Source: Hyphomonadaceae bacterium
GTDB lineage: Bacteria > Pseudomonadota > Alphaproteobacteria > Caulobacterales > Aquidulcibacteraceae
Assembly (NCBI GenBank): GCA_021299265.1
Contig: JAJTGP010000057.1
Coordinates: 1-57,959, forward strand
DNA: 57,959 nt
Reading direction: 5' to 3'
The notes below the pieces were generated by a model. The model was not told the DNA's origin, ran no database searches, and worked only from the letters and a program-made list of their open reading frames with translations. Position numbers and translations under genes: made by a program. Below, one piece after another: positions 43,133 to 52,348 of this stretch; position 1 is the stretch's first letter; each line of letters opens with the position of its first letter.

Positions 43133-43653
43133 AGTTTGACCCTTTCGAAGCTCTGATCCCAAAAGGCTCTCTCGCCAGCTGCGGGGGCAGAGCCATCGCC
43201 ATCGCGGCGCGCAAGAGCGACCGCAACGGCTTCTAGAATGGCCAATCGATCGGCTTGGGGCACCAGCGCGCTGGTGGCATAGCCCGCCTGATACTCGACG
43301 CTGAGGTCGCGCATCGGTTGGTTCAAGACGAATTTCCCATCAATCAGACTGAGGATGTTGCCACTCACATGCGCCAGAGCGCCTGAAGGCAAAATCGTCC
43401 GCACCGCATGGATTGCGGTAACAGGATTGGTCGCCGGGATCAAAAACCCCTGAGACAAGGCACCAAGGAAATTCTGGCGCACCCGCCGTGTGAGGAGCGC
43501 GCGCCCAGTCCGCGCTTCAAAAGCCTCGCGCGCTGCCGTAATAAAGAGCGTGAGTAGAGCCTCATCCCCTTGCGTGCCGATCCTGAGATAGGCGCGCACA
43601 TCTGACAGGGACACGGGCTCCCCTTCTGGGGGGATCAGAATTTCCAGAGCCAT
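43129..43653 (-). CDS. GTA gp6, head-tail connector (adaptor) protein
   Basis: A 174-residue phiE125 gp8/HK97 gp6-like connector: EPVSLSDVRAYLRI, DEALLTLFITAAREAFEARTGRALLTR and a late Tyr-rich VEYQAGYATS strand. It joins the portal ring to the tail. It is the only gene between capsid and gp8, where R. capsulatus has both gp6 and gp7 (stopper). Confidence 0.9.
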   Translation of the reverse strand: MALEILIPPEGEPVSLSDVRAYLRIGTQGDEALLTLFITAAREAFEARTGRALLTRRVRQNFLGALSQGFLIPATNPVTAIHAVRTILPSGALAHVSGNILSLIDGKFVLNQPMRDLSVEYQAGYATSALVPQADRLAILEAVAVALARRDGDGSAPAAGERAFWDQSFERVKL

Positions 43654-43664
43654 GGGATTTTGCC

Positions 43665-44888
43665 TTAGCTGACGGTGAATTTGAGCAGTTTGATCGCGTC
43701 GAAGTTCTGCACACCACCGCCGAGGCGCTTGGTGACATAGAACATGACAAACGGCTTGTTGGTGTAAGGATCCCGCAAGACCCGCACATCGGCCCGATCG
43801 ACGATCAGATAGCCCTTCTCGAAGTCACCAAAGGCGATGGCGAGACCGCTGGCGTTGACGTCGGGCATGTCCTCGCACTCGACAACCGGGAAGCCCAAAA
43901 GCGTAGCGGGCTGGCCGGCAACCAAGGAGGGTTGCCAGATGTATTGGCCGGAGGAATCCTTGAACTTGCGGACCAAACCAACCGTTCGGCGGTTCATCAA
44001 GAAGCTAGCATTGGCCCGGTACGGCGTCTTCGGGGCATAGGTGAGGTCAACCAATTTATCGACCGGGTTGGCGGCTGGAAATGCGCCCGCCACGCCCGAA
44101 GCGAGATAGCCAAGCTGGCCCCAAGTCGCACTGGCGTCGGGTGCAGCTGTATAGGCCAAAAGGCCCTTGGGTTTATTGACGCCATCGCCGGAGATGAAGG
44201 CAATGCTTTCCGCACTCGAGAAGCTTTCGGCAATCTCGCCCGCCAGCCATTGGTCCATGTCGAGCAACGCATCATCCAACAGTGTCTGAGTTGCTGCCGC
44301 CATGGCGTAGATTTCGCCCATCGGAAACGAGAGCAAGTCCAAAGATGGCGTCGCCGTTTCGGTACGCGTGCCAGTTTCGGCTACCCAGCCTACAGCTGGA
44401 GCCGAGATGGCAATCGGCTTACGGAAGATATTGGCAGAAGTCGTGCGGATGGAAGCCAAGCGACGCATGGGCGATGAGGCGATAATGCGCCGATCAATCG
44501 TGGCTTGCACTTCTGGCGGGGCAACATGGCCGCCATCCGAGGCGACACCAACCGACAAAGACTTCGCTTCAATCGCTACCAGAGCGCTTTCATCACCCCG
44601 ACGCATAAAGCCCGCCCAAGCAGCCTTAGCTTCTTGCCGCTCAAGGTCGACAGCTGGCTGGGTGCCAGGACGAAGGCCAGCCAGCGACAATCGGTCCAAA
44701 CTGGCCTGTGCACGGTTTAGGCTGCGATCAATACGATCGACTTTTTCTTGCAACAGGACATCTGCAGAGGATTTTTGTTCAATCTCGGCCAGCCTTTGGT
44801 CATTTGCTGACCGAAAGGCCTCAAAAGCAGACATGAGTTCATTGTGGGCCGCCCGCACTTCGGGCGACTGGGTCATTTTGGTTTCCAT
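43665..44888 (-). CDS. GTA gp5, HK97-fold major capsid protein
   Basis: A 407-residue capsid precursor. The first ~100 residues are a helical scaffold/delta region (FRSANDQRLAEIEQKSSADV) removed by the protease. After it comes the HK97 fold: SVGVASDGGHVAPPEV, RRLASIRTTSANIFRKPI, FSSAESIAFISGDGVNKPKG and the late VLRDPYTNKPFVMFYVTKR. GGAGAAG precedes the start. Most abundant GTA protein. Confidence 0.95.
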   Translation of the reverse strand: METKMTQSPEVRAAHNELMSAFEAFRSANDQRLAEIEQKSSADVLLQEKVDRIDRSLNRAQASLDRLSLAGLRPGTQPAVDLERQEAKAAWAGFMRRGDESALVAIEAKSLSVGVASDGGHVAPPEVQATIDRRIIASSPMRRLASIRTTSANIFRKPIAISAPAVGWVAETGTRTETATPSLDLLSFPMGEIYAMAAATQTLLDDALLDMDQWLAGEIAESFSSAESIAFISGDGVNKPKGLLAYTAAPDASATWGQLGYLASGVAGAFPAANPVDKLVDLTYAPKTPYRANASFLMNRRTVGLVRKFKDSSGQYIWQPSLVAGQPATLLGFPVVECEDMPDVNASGLAIAFGDFEKGYLIVDRADVRVLRDPYTNKPFVMFYVTKRLGGGVQNFDAIKLLKFTVS

Positions 44889-44899
44889 GGACTTCTCCG

Positions 44900-45391
44900 T
44901 TAGGCCGCCGGAGCGGCAGGGGGTTGAACGCGACGCGCGAGATCCGCAGGCACAAGCGGCCTTGTGGACGGGGTAGAACCGCGCACGCGAAACCGGGCGC
45001 GCGGCAACATCGGGAAGGTGACGATTGAAACTTCGCGCAGATCAATCGTCTTCAAAATGCGACCGCCTGCTGGCCGGGGCGCGGCTTCGAGCGCGCGAAA
45101 GCCAATCGAGAGACCATCGGCGAGGCCCGCTCGGATCAAGGCAGCGATTTTCTGGGTTTCTGGATGATTGGGCTCAACCAGCCCCCGCACCCATAGACCC
45201 GCCTGGTCCTCAAAGGCCTCTATCCAGCGGCCAATGGGCCGATCAGGGTCGTGCTGGTAAAGCATGCGGATAGACGCGGCAGGCAGACGGCGGAGCGAAG
45301 TTTGAAACGCACCCTGTTCCACCACATCGCCGGCTAAGTCCGGCAAGCCAAACAGGCTGGCATAGCCCGCAATGATGAGAGGCTCGCTCAT
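44900..45391 (-). CDS. GTA gp4, HK97-type prohead protease
   Basis: A 163-residue serine protease of the herpesvirus-assemblin-like group: IAGYASLFGLPDLAGDVVEQGAF-type start, catalytic His in MLYQHDPDRPIG and Ser in GLADGLSIGFRALE. It processes the capsid N terminus. Overlaps the small gp3.5-like gene by 4 bases; 11 bases before the capsid gene. Confidence 0.93.
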   Translation of the reverse strand: MSEPLIIAGYASLFGLPDLAGDVVEQGAFQTSLRRLPAASIRMLYQHDPDRPIGRWIEAFEDQAGLWVRGLVEPNHPETQKIAALIRAGLADGLSIGFRALEAAPRPAGGRILKTIDLREVSIVTFPMLPRARFRVRGSTPSTRPLVPADLARRVQPPAAPAA

Positions 45392-45651
45392 TTTGCCTCC
45401 TGATCAATGTGGTTTTCGATCCGATCGAGGCTGGAGCGGACAGCCGCCACTTGCGCCTCAATTCGGGCCATGCGTTCCAAAATTGGCTTTTGCAATTTGA
45501 TTTCGGATTCGAGATTATCGAGCCGTTGCGCCGCAGCACCCACCCACAAAAGAGCGGCAATGGCCTGCAGCACAAGGGTTAGGAGAATGGCCAACGTCAG
45601 CCGGAAATCTGGGGCTTGGCGTGCGCCAATGGGTAAACTTAAGTCGCTCAT
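45388..45651 (-). CDS. GTA gp3.5-like small protein: membrane helix plus coiled coil
   Basis: An 87-residue protein with one hydrophobic helix (LTLAILLTLVLQAIAALLWV) and a heptad-like helix after it (RLDNLESEIKLQKPILERM ... RSSLDRIENHI). It sits between portal and protease, the place of orfg3.5 in R. capsulatus. It overlaps both neighbours by 4 bases. Function unknown; the membrane helix is unusual for a structural cluster. Confidence 0.75.
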   Translation of the reverse strand: MSDLSLPIGARQAPDFRLTLAILLTLVLQAIAALLWVGAAAQRLDNLESEIKLQKPILERMARIEAQVAAVRSSLDRIENHIDQEAK

Positions 45652-46874
45652 CGGGAATCCCCTTCTGCAGCGGGCAAATCAGCGGGCGCGAGCCCTGCCA
45701 AAGCGCGCTTTTCTTGTGTTGTTAGGAAGGAGGTTGCCTCAAGCCGTGCCCAATAAGCCTCACGCTCTGCCGATAATCCGGGCACGTGATCCAAATCGGG
45801 TTGGATCAAAAGCGGCTCGTCGCTCCAAGGCCCAAGCCACGACGCTAATGCTGCGGTTGCCTTGGAAACCAGGGGCACAATCGTCTGTCGCCAGAAGGCG
45901 GTGTTAGCTTCTTTGTAATTGGCGTAGGTCGCGTCGCCTGGAATACCGAGCAGCATGGGTGGCACACCAAAGGCTAGGGCAATGTCGCGGGCAGCAGCAC
46001 GGCGGGCCTCGACAAAGTCCATCTCTGCCGGCGTCAGGCTCATGCTCGTCCATTCAAGCCCGCCTTCGAGAAGAAGAGGTCGGCCTGCATTGGCGGCACC
46101 GGTATGGGCTTGGCTGAGTTCGGCCTTCAGGCGCTCAAATTGGTCTTCACTCAAGCGCTCCGCGCCCGGCACACCACGATAGACTAAGGCCCCAGATGGC
46201 CGCGCCGCATTATCAATCAGCGCCTTATTCCAAGCCCCACCGGCATTGTGAATATCCACCGCAATCGCAGCCACCTCTAAAGGCGACTGACCATAGAGAT
46301 CATCGCTCGGGTTAAAGAGCTTGAGGTGACACATGGGCGAGCGCCCAGTTGCGGGATCGCGCCAGAGCCGTCGCTTGATGCCATTGGCCTCATGCTCCCA
46401 ACCCGCAGGCCAACCCGAAACACCCGGAATGATGCGGACGCGGTCTGGACGAAGCGCACACATCTCACGCGGCTCCCCTTCTAGGGCAACGAGTTCCAGC
46501 CAGCTATTGCCGGCGATCTGGAGGTGGCCAAAGAAGGCTTCCAACAGCTCTGGCCCGGATTGTTCTGGATTAGGGCGATCTAGAAGGGTGGAAAAGCGGT
46601 GCGCTTGGCCGTCACGGCCCGTGACGCGCAACGGCACCGACGCAGCAGCCTCTGCAACCAGCCGCACACATCGATAAGCAATCGCATTGCGCTGAAACCC
46701 TTCCCGCGCTAGCGCACCATAGTCGCGCGGGGTCCAAACCGGACGACCTGGGCTGGTATAGGCCAAGAGCGAGGAGCCCATTTTGGCCTCAGGCCGCGCC
46801 TCTGGCGCGCTGGATTTTGACTTGGAAAGACGGCTAAGCAAAGGAAAGACGGCCATGACTGAATATCCGTTCAT
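45648..46874 (-). CDS. GTA gp3, HK97-family portal protein
   Basis: A 408-residue portal protein: AIAYRCVRLVAEAAASVPL, LLDRPNPEQSGPELLEAFF, NSWLELVALEGEPREMCALRP-type stretch, and AFGVPPMLLGIPGDATYANY near the C-terminal half. Twelve copies form the DNA channel and bind the terminase. Overlaps terminase and gp3.5-like genes by 4 bases. Confidence 0.95.
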   Translation of the reverse strand: MNGYSVMAVFPLLSRLSKSKSSAPEARPEAKMGSSLLAYTSPGRPVWTPRDYGALAREGFQRNAIAYRCVRLVAEAAASVPLRVTGRDGQAHRFSTLLDRPNPEQSGPELLEAFFGHLQIAGNSWLELVALEGEPREMCALRPDRVRIIPGVSGWPAGWEHEANGIKRRLWRDPATGRSPMCHLKLFNPSDDLYGQSPLEVAAIAVDIHNAGGAWNKALIDNAARPSGALVYRGVPGAERLSEDQFERLKAELSQAHTGAANAGRPLLLEGGLEWTSMSLTPAEMDFVEARRAAARDIALAFGVPPMLLGIPGDATYANYKEANTAFWRQTIVPLVSKATAALASWLGPWSDEPLLIQPDLDHVPGLSAEREAYWARLEATSFLTTQEKRALAGLAPADLPAAEGDSR

Positions 46875-48232
46875 AAGCTGCGGGCAGAAGGGCTAGGGCC
46901 CTGGTCGAGGATGAGGTCGGTTAGCGCCCAGACGAGCGCGTCCACGCGGTCAGGCGAGCCCGTAAATCCCGGCGCGCCAAAGCTGCACATTTGGTCCTCC
47001 AACTCTCGGAAATGCGCGGCGTGACAGATGCGGTCCTGCGCATAGAGCAGCGCAATGGGTTCTGCGCGGGCCCGCTTTCCATGACTGGCGTGAACCAAGC
47101 GAATGGGGGCCAGCGGGACTGCGAGGCGCAGCACGGTTCGCACCATCTCACCACCTTGATTGGCCTCGGCAATGATCACATTGGCCTTAAAGTGCTGATA
47201 GGCCTCAGCCACAACGGCAGCCCATTCAGAAGGTTGCAAACCTTGCGTGGAAAGATCCGCCAGTACGATCGCGCGGCGTTGATGGCCTTCGCCGACGGCT
47301 GCGGCGACGATAATCCCGCAATAGTCTGCATTGGCACCAACACTGACCGGTGGATCAATGGCGACAACGACCCGTTCGTAGTCGGCATCCAAATGGCGAG
47401 CCCGTGCGCTGGCCAGTTGGGCGCGGGTCCAAAGCGCGCCTTCTGGATCCTCTATGATTTCGCCTTCTAATTCCTGGCGCGCCCAAACAGAGCCCTGCCA
47501 GCGTGCCGCCAGATCCTCCGCAAAGCCTTGTGAGAGGAAATGACGATTGTCTTTCGTGGCCGATCGGGTGACGACACAAGTTGAGTCTGCCACCAATTGC
47601 TTCAGCGCTGGGATCGGCCTTGGGGTGGTTGAAAGCACCAATTGCGGGGCTGTTCCTAAGCGCAAGGCAGGTCGCAGCGTATCGAACACGGCCTCGGGCT
47701 TGGCCCAAGCTGCCATTTCATCGCCCCAAGCCCCGTCAAACTGGGGTCCGCGCAAACTGTCGGGATCTTCCGCCGAAAAGAGAAGCGCATAGCCGCCATT
47801 TGGCCAGACAAGACGCCGCCGTGAGACTTCAAAGCGTGGGCGCTCATGTGGGCTTGCGATCGCCTTTAGGCCCGATTGGCCCTCGACCATCACATCGCGC
47901 ACATCGGCGAAGGTTGGGCCAATCAGAGCCATGCGAGAGCAGACAGCGGTCTCCATCCGCTCACGCACCCACTCGGCGGCGGTACGCGTCTTGCCAGAGC
48001 CCCGCCCGCCAAGGATCAACCACGTGCGCCAGTTCAGTTGCGGTGGCAGCTGACTGAGCCGCGCCCAAAACGGCCAAAACCGGCGCATTCGCGCGATCTC
48101 CTCGTTGGAGACTAAGTCGACCAATTCCTGGCGCTGATACCCCGGCAGGCTGGCTACGGCATTGAAACCGCCACGAAACGCTAGGTGATGCGGGGAAGGT
48201 CCCTTGGTTTTGCGGATTGGCTGGCCTGTCAC
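46871..48232 (-). CDS. GTA gp2, large terminase subunit
   Basis: A terminase with ATPase Walker A GGRGSGKT and Walker B-like GAWGDEMAAW, then the nuclease domain with VAIDPPVS, IAEANQGG and DRVDALVWAL. It packages headful-length host DNA into GTA particles. The start is uncertain: GTG 48232 (453 residues) is 13 bases after GGAG, while ATG 48301 (476 residues) has no ribosome site. The best-spaced ATG (48239) is out of frame and gives a 92-codon reading that I do not call as a gene. Confidence 0.9.
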   Translation of the reverse strand: MTGQPIRKTKGPSPHHLAFRGGFNAVASLPGYQRQELVDLVSNEEIARMRRFWPFWARLSQLPPQLNWRTWLILGGRGSGKTRTAAEWVRERMETAVCSRMALIGPTFADVRDVMVEGQSGLKAIASPHERPRFEVSRRRLVWPNGGYALLFSAEDPDSLRGPQFDGAWGDEMAAWAKPEAVFDTLRPALRLGTAPQLVLSTTPRPIPALKQLVADSTCVVTRSATKDNRHFLSQGFAEDLAARWQGSVWARQELEGEIIEDPEGALWTRAQLASARARHLDADYERVVVAIDPPVSVGANADYCGIIVAAAVGEGHQRRAIVLADLSTQGLQPSEWAAVVAEAYQHFKANVIIAEANQGGEMVRTVLRLAVPLAPIRLVHASHGKRARAEPIALLYAQDRICHAAHFRELEDQMCSFGAPGFTGSPDRVDALVWALTDLILDQGPSPSARSL

Positions 48233-48474
48233 GTTGCATGTCTTTCTCCAAAGGCGCCGTTGGACGCAGGTCGTTAGTGACGAAGACAAGGATGACCGCA
48301 TGCGAAGATCAGTCTGAGAGAAAGCTGAGCGTGTTGCCCGCTTACGCGGGAAAAAGGCCCGAGAATTGGGGATTTTAGGTGCCGCAAACGCCGATTTCTA
48401 CATGGATAAAGCTTGACCCGTCGGGCGGATCAGCGGCGATCTGTGGCCTTATTTAAAGGACGGGTTTCAGGCTG

Positions 48475-50490
48475 ATGCAGGGCGTCTTTCGCGCGGACCT
48501 ATTGGAGCGCAAAGCCAAAATCAGGACCTATCACATGCGCTTACTGGCCATTTTGGCCATCAGCGTATTCGTCTTGGTGTGCCTGACAACCTATGCCACC
48601 TGGCGGCACTTCCTGTCGGATTTGCCTAAGATTGCCTCCAATGAAGAAATATGGACGGCAAATCGGAAGAGCAGTCTTGAAATGGTTGATGCCAAAGGCG
48701 AAACCATCACTATTCGCGGGCCGCGTTATGGCCGAAAAGTCAGCGTGGATGCCCTGCCTGCCCATGTCCTACAGGCGTTTCTGGCGGTTGAGGACGCGCG
48801 CTTCTTTGAGCATGGTGGCGTCGATTTATGGTCGATCGGTCGGGCGGTATTTGAGAATTTGACTGCCGGGCACACCGTGCAAGGCGCTTCAACCATCACG
48901 CAGCAATTGGTCAAGAACGTCTATCTCAGCCCCGAACAGACCTTTAAGCGCAAGCTGCAGGAAATGGTTTTGGCTTGGCAGATCGACAGCCGCCTGACGA
49001 AGAAGCAAATCCTCGAAATCTATCTCAACCGCATTTATTTCGGCCAGAATGCTTATGGCATAGACGCGGCTGCTTGGCGCTTCTTCTCCAAGCATCCCAG
49101 CAAGCTGACTTTGGCAGAGGCCGCCATGTTGGCGGGCTTGCCCAAGGCCCCCGGTCGCTTGGCTGTGGACCTGACAGCAGCCCCTGCCATCGAACGGCGT
49201 TCCGTCGTGCTGCAACGCATGGTTGCGGCAGGCTTTATCACCCAAGCCACAGCGGAAGCGACAATGCGCGAGCCGGTTGCTTTGAAGGTGACGCCCGATA
49301 TTCCTGAAGGTCAGATGGGCTATGTCATTGATATGGCACAGAAAGAGGTCGAGAGCGTCGGCAATCAAGTCGCGCCTGACCGCATCTTGCGTCTAACTGT
49401 CGACGGGAAAATGCAGGCAGCCGCCGTGCAAGCCGTGCAAGCATTGGTGGGCGACGGCTCTGGTACGGGCGTGACGCAAGCGGCCTTGATCGCGATGGAC
49501 CGGCAAGGGCGTATTCTCGCCATTGTCGGAGGCCGCAATTACAACGAAAGCAAGTATAACCGCGCGACCATGGCCAAACGCCAGCCCGGTTCGAGCTTTA
49601 AGCCCTTTGTCTATGCAGCCGCGCTCGAGAAAGGTATGACGCCCGACACAATCCGCGTGGATAAGCCGATTAGCTTTGGCGGCTGGCGACCGCGGAACTT
49701 CAATGGCGGCTATTCGGGTGCCATGAGCCTGTCGACAGCGCTAACGCGCTCGATCAACACGATTGCAGTCCAATTGGCCTCCGAAGTCGGCATTGATCGC
49801 TTGATCTTGTTAGCGCAGCGACTGGGGATCGACAGTGAATTGCCGCGCAATTTGTCGATCTCTTTGGGCGCGGGTGAAGTGACCTTGCTGGACATGACCC
49901 GCGCCTATGCCACGTTGGCCAATGACGGGGTGCGCGTTGACCCCTATCTGATTGAGCGGATTGATACGACGCGCGGCACGGTAGCGTTTCAGCGCGAAAA
50001 CAAAGCCCCGGTCCAGGTCTATGAACCGTTGCGCGCCCGGCAAATGACCGCCATGCTGGCCGATGTGGTTGCCTTTGGTACGGGCAAGCGCGCCCGTCTG
50101 CCCGGTGGCCGTGAAGCCGCCGGCAAGACGGGCACCTCGCAGAATTTTCGCGATGCCTGGTTTGTTGGCTATACGTCCGATATCATTTGCGGCGTTTGGG
50201 TTGGGAATGACAGTTCGAGCCCGATGAATGGGGTCACAGGCGGGACCTTGCCCGCGCTCATCTGGGAAGACTTCATGGCCGCCGCCCATGAGGGCAAACC
50301 CCTCTCACCCCTACCGACTTTGGACGATCTCAAACGGCCCAGCCCCAATACATTGGCCGCTTTTTACGAAAGTTTGGCGGATATGTTTGCCGCGGCGGGT
50401 GGGCAGGATGTGGCAGCCCTACCCGCTTTGCGCAAACTGCCAAACCCGACTGCAGCGCCTCCAGCCCCTGCAGCCAATGTGGGCAGCTAA
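48475..50490 (+). CDS. Class A penicillin-binding protein (PBP1A-like)
   Basis: A 671-residue bifunctional peptidoglycan synthase. A membrane anchor at 21-41 is followed by the GT51 glycosyltransferase domain (EDARFFEHGGVD 106-117, GASTITQQLVKN 137-148) and the transpeptidase with SxxK at 373-376, SIN at 426-428 and KTGTS at 551-555. All catalytic motifs are intact. AAAGGACGGG lies upstream. Divergent from the GTA terminase, with about 240 bases between starts. Which PBP1 paralogue it is cannot be told. Confidence 0.93.
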   Translation: MQGVFRADLLERKAKIRTYHMRLLAILAISVFVLVCLTTYATWRHFLSDLPKIASNEEIWTANRKSSLEMVDAKGETITIRGPRYGRKVSVDALPAHVLQAFLAVEDARFFEHGGVDLWSIGRAVFENLTAGHTVQGASTITQQLVKNVYLSPEQTFKRKLQEMVLAWQIDSRLTKKQILEIYLNRIYFGQNAYGIDAAAWRFFSKHPSKLTLAEAAMLAGLPKAPGRLAVDLTAAPAIERRSVVLQRMVAAGFITQATAEATMREPVALKVTPDIPEGQMGYVIDMAQKEVESVGNQVAPDRILRLTVDGKMQAAAVQAVQALVGDGSGTGVTQAALIAMDRQGRILAIVGGRNYNESKYNRATMAKRQPGSSFKPFVYAAALEKGMTPDTIRVDKPISFGGWRPRNFNGGYSGAMSLSTALTRSINTIAVQLASEVGIDRLILLAQRLGIDSELPRNLSISLGAGEVTLLDMTRAYATLANDGVRVDPYLIERIDTTRGTVAFQRENKAPVQVYEPLRARQMTAMLADVVAFGTGKRARLPGGREAAGKTGTSQNFRDAWFVGYTSDIICGVWVGNDSSSPMNGVTGGTLPALIWEDFMAAAHEGKPLSPLPTLDDLKRPSPNTLAAFYESLADMFAAAGGQDVAALPALRKLPNPTAAPPAPAANVGS

Positions 50491-50492
50491 AT

Positions 50493-52136
50493 TTACGCGG
50501 CCTGACGCGCGGCCAAAATCATGTCTGACGCCTTCTCGGCGATCATAATCGTCGGCGCATTCGTATTGCCCGAAATCAGACGCGGCATGATCGAGGCATC
50601 GACAACCCGCAAGCCCTCCACCCCGATCACACGAAGCTGGGGATCCACCACCGCCATCGGATCGCGGCCCATCTTTGCCGTCCCAACCGGATGATAAATG
50701 GTTGAGCCGGTTTCGCGGGCATAGGCGAGGAATTGTTCGTCACTCACAACACCATTGCCCGGCTCCATTTCCGCTTCGATCAAGCCCGCCAAAGAGGGTG
50801 CCTCAGCCATGCGACGGCCAATCTTCAGGCCCTCAACAATGGTTTGCTGATCTAGGCTATCGGCCAGATAATTGGGCCAGATACCGGCGTGCTGACTGGG
50901 GTCGGCAGACTTGATTTGAATCCGCCCCGTGCTTTCAGGCCGCAATTGGCACGGCGCGATGGTGAGGCCAGGTTGGTCTTCCAGCACCATTTTTTGCTCG
51001 TCAAACAGCTTCTTCTGGTCCATGGTAGCGGGCAGAATATGATATTGAACATCGGGGGTTTCGAGGTCTGGCCGCGTCTTCACAAAGGCGGCGATATGGG
51101 CCGCCGACAGGGTCAATAGGCCTTTGCGCTGGAAGAGAAACTTCAAAACCTCGCCAACAAAGGTCAGGCCCTTGGTCATTTCATTGACCGACTTTACCCC
51201 TGCCTTCAGGCGATAGCGCATGCCCACGACATAATGGTCGCGCAGATTTTCGCCTACGCCCGGCGCATCCACTTTGACCTCAATGCCATGGCTCTTGAGC
51301 AAATCTGCCGGGCCGATGCCCGACAATTGCAACAATTGTGGTGAGTTGATCGCCCCGCCGGAGAGAATAACCTCATGCTTGGCAGACGCCGTGATCAAAT
51401 CGCCATCGACAGAGAATAAAACCCCTGTCGCCCGCTTGCCGTCAAACAAGACCTTATGCGCCAGTGCATGAGTGCGGATCGTTAAGTTTGTGCGATGCTT
51501 GATGGGATTGAGATAGGCCACCGCAGCCGAGCAGCGCATGCCATTCTTCACCGTCAATTGGTAATAGCCAATGCCTTCTTGGTTCTCGCCATTGACGTCG
51601 TCATTGCGCGGAATACCGGCTTCGATGCCAGCCTGAATAACGGCATCTGAGACGGGATGTTTTTGCGTGACGTCGGAAACATTTAAGGGGCCGCCTGTCG
51701 CGTGCCCTTCCATGCCGGATCGTTCTTGGTTTTGCGACTTCAAGAAATAGGGCGAGCAATCATCCCACCCCCAGCCTTCGCAACCCAATTGTCGCCAGAT
51801 GTCATAGTCGCGCTGTTGGCCACGAATATAGAGAAGGCCGTTGATCGAGCTGGACCCGCCCAGCACTTTGCCGCGTGGCCAAACATGCTGGCGACCATTG
51901 GTGCCGGGGTCTTCTTCGGTCTGATAGAGCCAATTGACCTTGGGATCCTTCAAGGTCTCGGCATAGCCCACTGGGATGTGAATCAGAGGTGAGGTGTCCT
52001 TCCCGCCGGCTTCCAACAGCAGGACTCGAATTTTTGGATCCGCCGTGAGTCGATTTGCCAAAACGCAACCCGCGCTACCTGCGCCAATGATGATGTAGTC
52101 ATAGGTTTCGCCCGCAGGCAGATTGGCTTCGCTCAT
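50493..52136 (-). CDS. GMC-family FAD-dependent oxidoreductase (choline dehydrogenase-like)
   Basis: A 547-residue flavoprotein with the N-terminal ADP-binding GAGSAGCVLANRL, the GMC signatures GKVLGGSSSINGLLYIRG and SGGAINSPQLLQLSGIG, and the C-terminal His in YHPVGTAKMG plus NTNAPTIMIAEK. It oxidises an alcohol; choline, PEG or another substrate cannot be distinguished. I start it at ATG 52136, preceded by GAGGACACTGGG; in-frame codons further out are unlikely. Converges with the PBP gene, 2 bases apart. Confidence 0.88.
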   Translation of the reverse strand: MSEANLPAGETYDYIIIGAGSAGCVLANRLTADPKIRVLLLEAGGKDTSPLIHIPVGYAETLKDPKVNWLYQTEEDPGTNGRQHVWPRGKVLGGSSSINGLLYIRGQQRDYDIWRQLGCEGWGWDDCSPYFLKSQNQERSGMEGHATGGPLNVSDVTQKHPVSDAVIQAGIEAGIPRNDDVNGENQEGIGYYQLTVKNGMRCSAAVAYLNPIKHRTNLTIRTHALAHKVLFDGKRATGVLFSVDGDLITASAKHEVILSGGAINSPQLLQLSGIGPADLLKSHGIEVKVDAPGVGENLRDHYVVGMRYRLKAGVKSVNEMTKGLTFVGEVLKFLFQRKGLLTLSAAHIAAFVKTRPDLETPDVQYHILPATMDQKKLFDEQKMVLEDQPGLTIAPCQLRPESTGRIQIKSADPSQHAGIWPNYLADSLDQQTIVEGLKIGRRMAEAPSLAGLIEAEMEPGNGVVSDEQFLAYARETGSTIYHPVGTAKMGRDPMAVVDPQLRVIGVEGLRVVDASIMPRLISGNTNAPTIMIAEKASDMILAARQAA

Positions 52137-52348
52137 CCCAGTGTCCTCTGTTTTTGCTTTGATTTGCCGACAGCTTAGCCAAGACCGCCTCAAATGAAAG
52201 TGCTTTCTCGGATTGGCCGCAAAAAATGACACTGCCGTCAACATGACGTAGCGTAAACTTTGTGCTTGACGTTACGGAAATCTGTTTTAATTGTTATAAC
52301 ACTGGCCAGCAAACCAGCTGTTCAGCTCCAGCTTTAGGAGACAACGTC

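Larger units (their letters stand above)
35585..48301 (-). mobile_element. RcGTA-type gene transfer agent structural cluster
   Basis: About 12.7 kb of minus-strand genes in the R. capsulatus GTA order: terminase, portal, gp3.5-like, protease, capsid, adaptor, tail terminator, tail tube, two small chaperone-like genes, tape measure, DUF2460, hub, peptidase and gp15. Most neighbours overlap by 1-8 bases, as in one operon. No integrase, repressor, lysis or replication gene is present, which separates it from a prophage. Compared with R. capsulatus there is no gp7 between adaptor and tail terminator and no gp1 before the terminase, and gp15 is frameshifted. Confidence 0.9.

Noticed and set aside
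47961-48239. 92-codon frame with a good ribosome site at the terminase start
   Set aside because: Arg/Ala/Pro-rich, overlaps the terminase in another frame and has no recognisable domain; noted as a start-site puzzle rather than a gene.
35585-48301. Cluster as an intact prophage
   Set aside because: No integrase, repressor, replication or lysis genes and no attachment sites; gene order and families are those of a GTA.
48340-48360. CCCGC-TTA-CGCGGG mini hairpin between terminase and PBP genes
   Set aside because: Stem of about five pairs and no T-run in a useful direction; too weak to call.
52266-52300. TTGACG ... TATAAC as a tonB promoter
   Set aside because: The hexamers are 23 bases apart, outside the usual 15-19.
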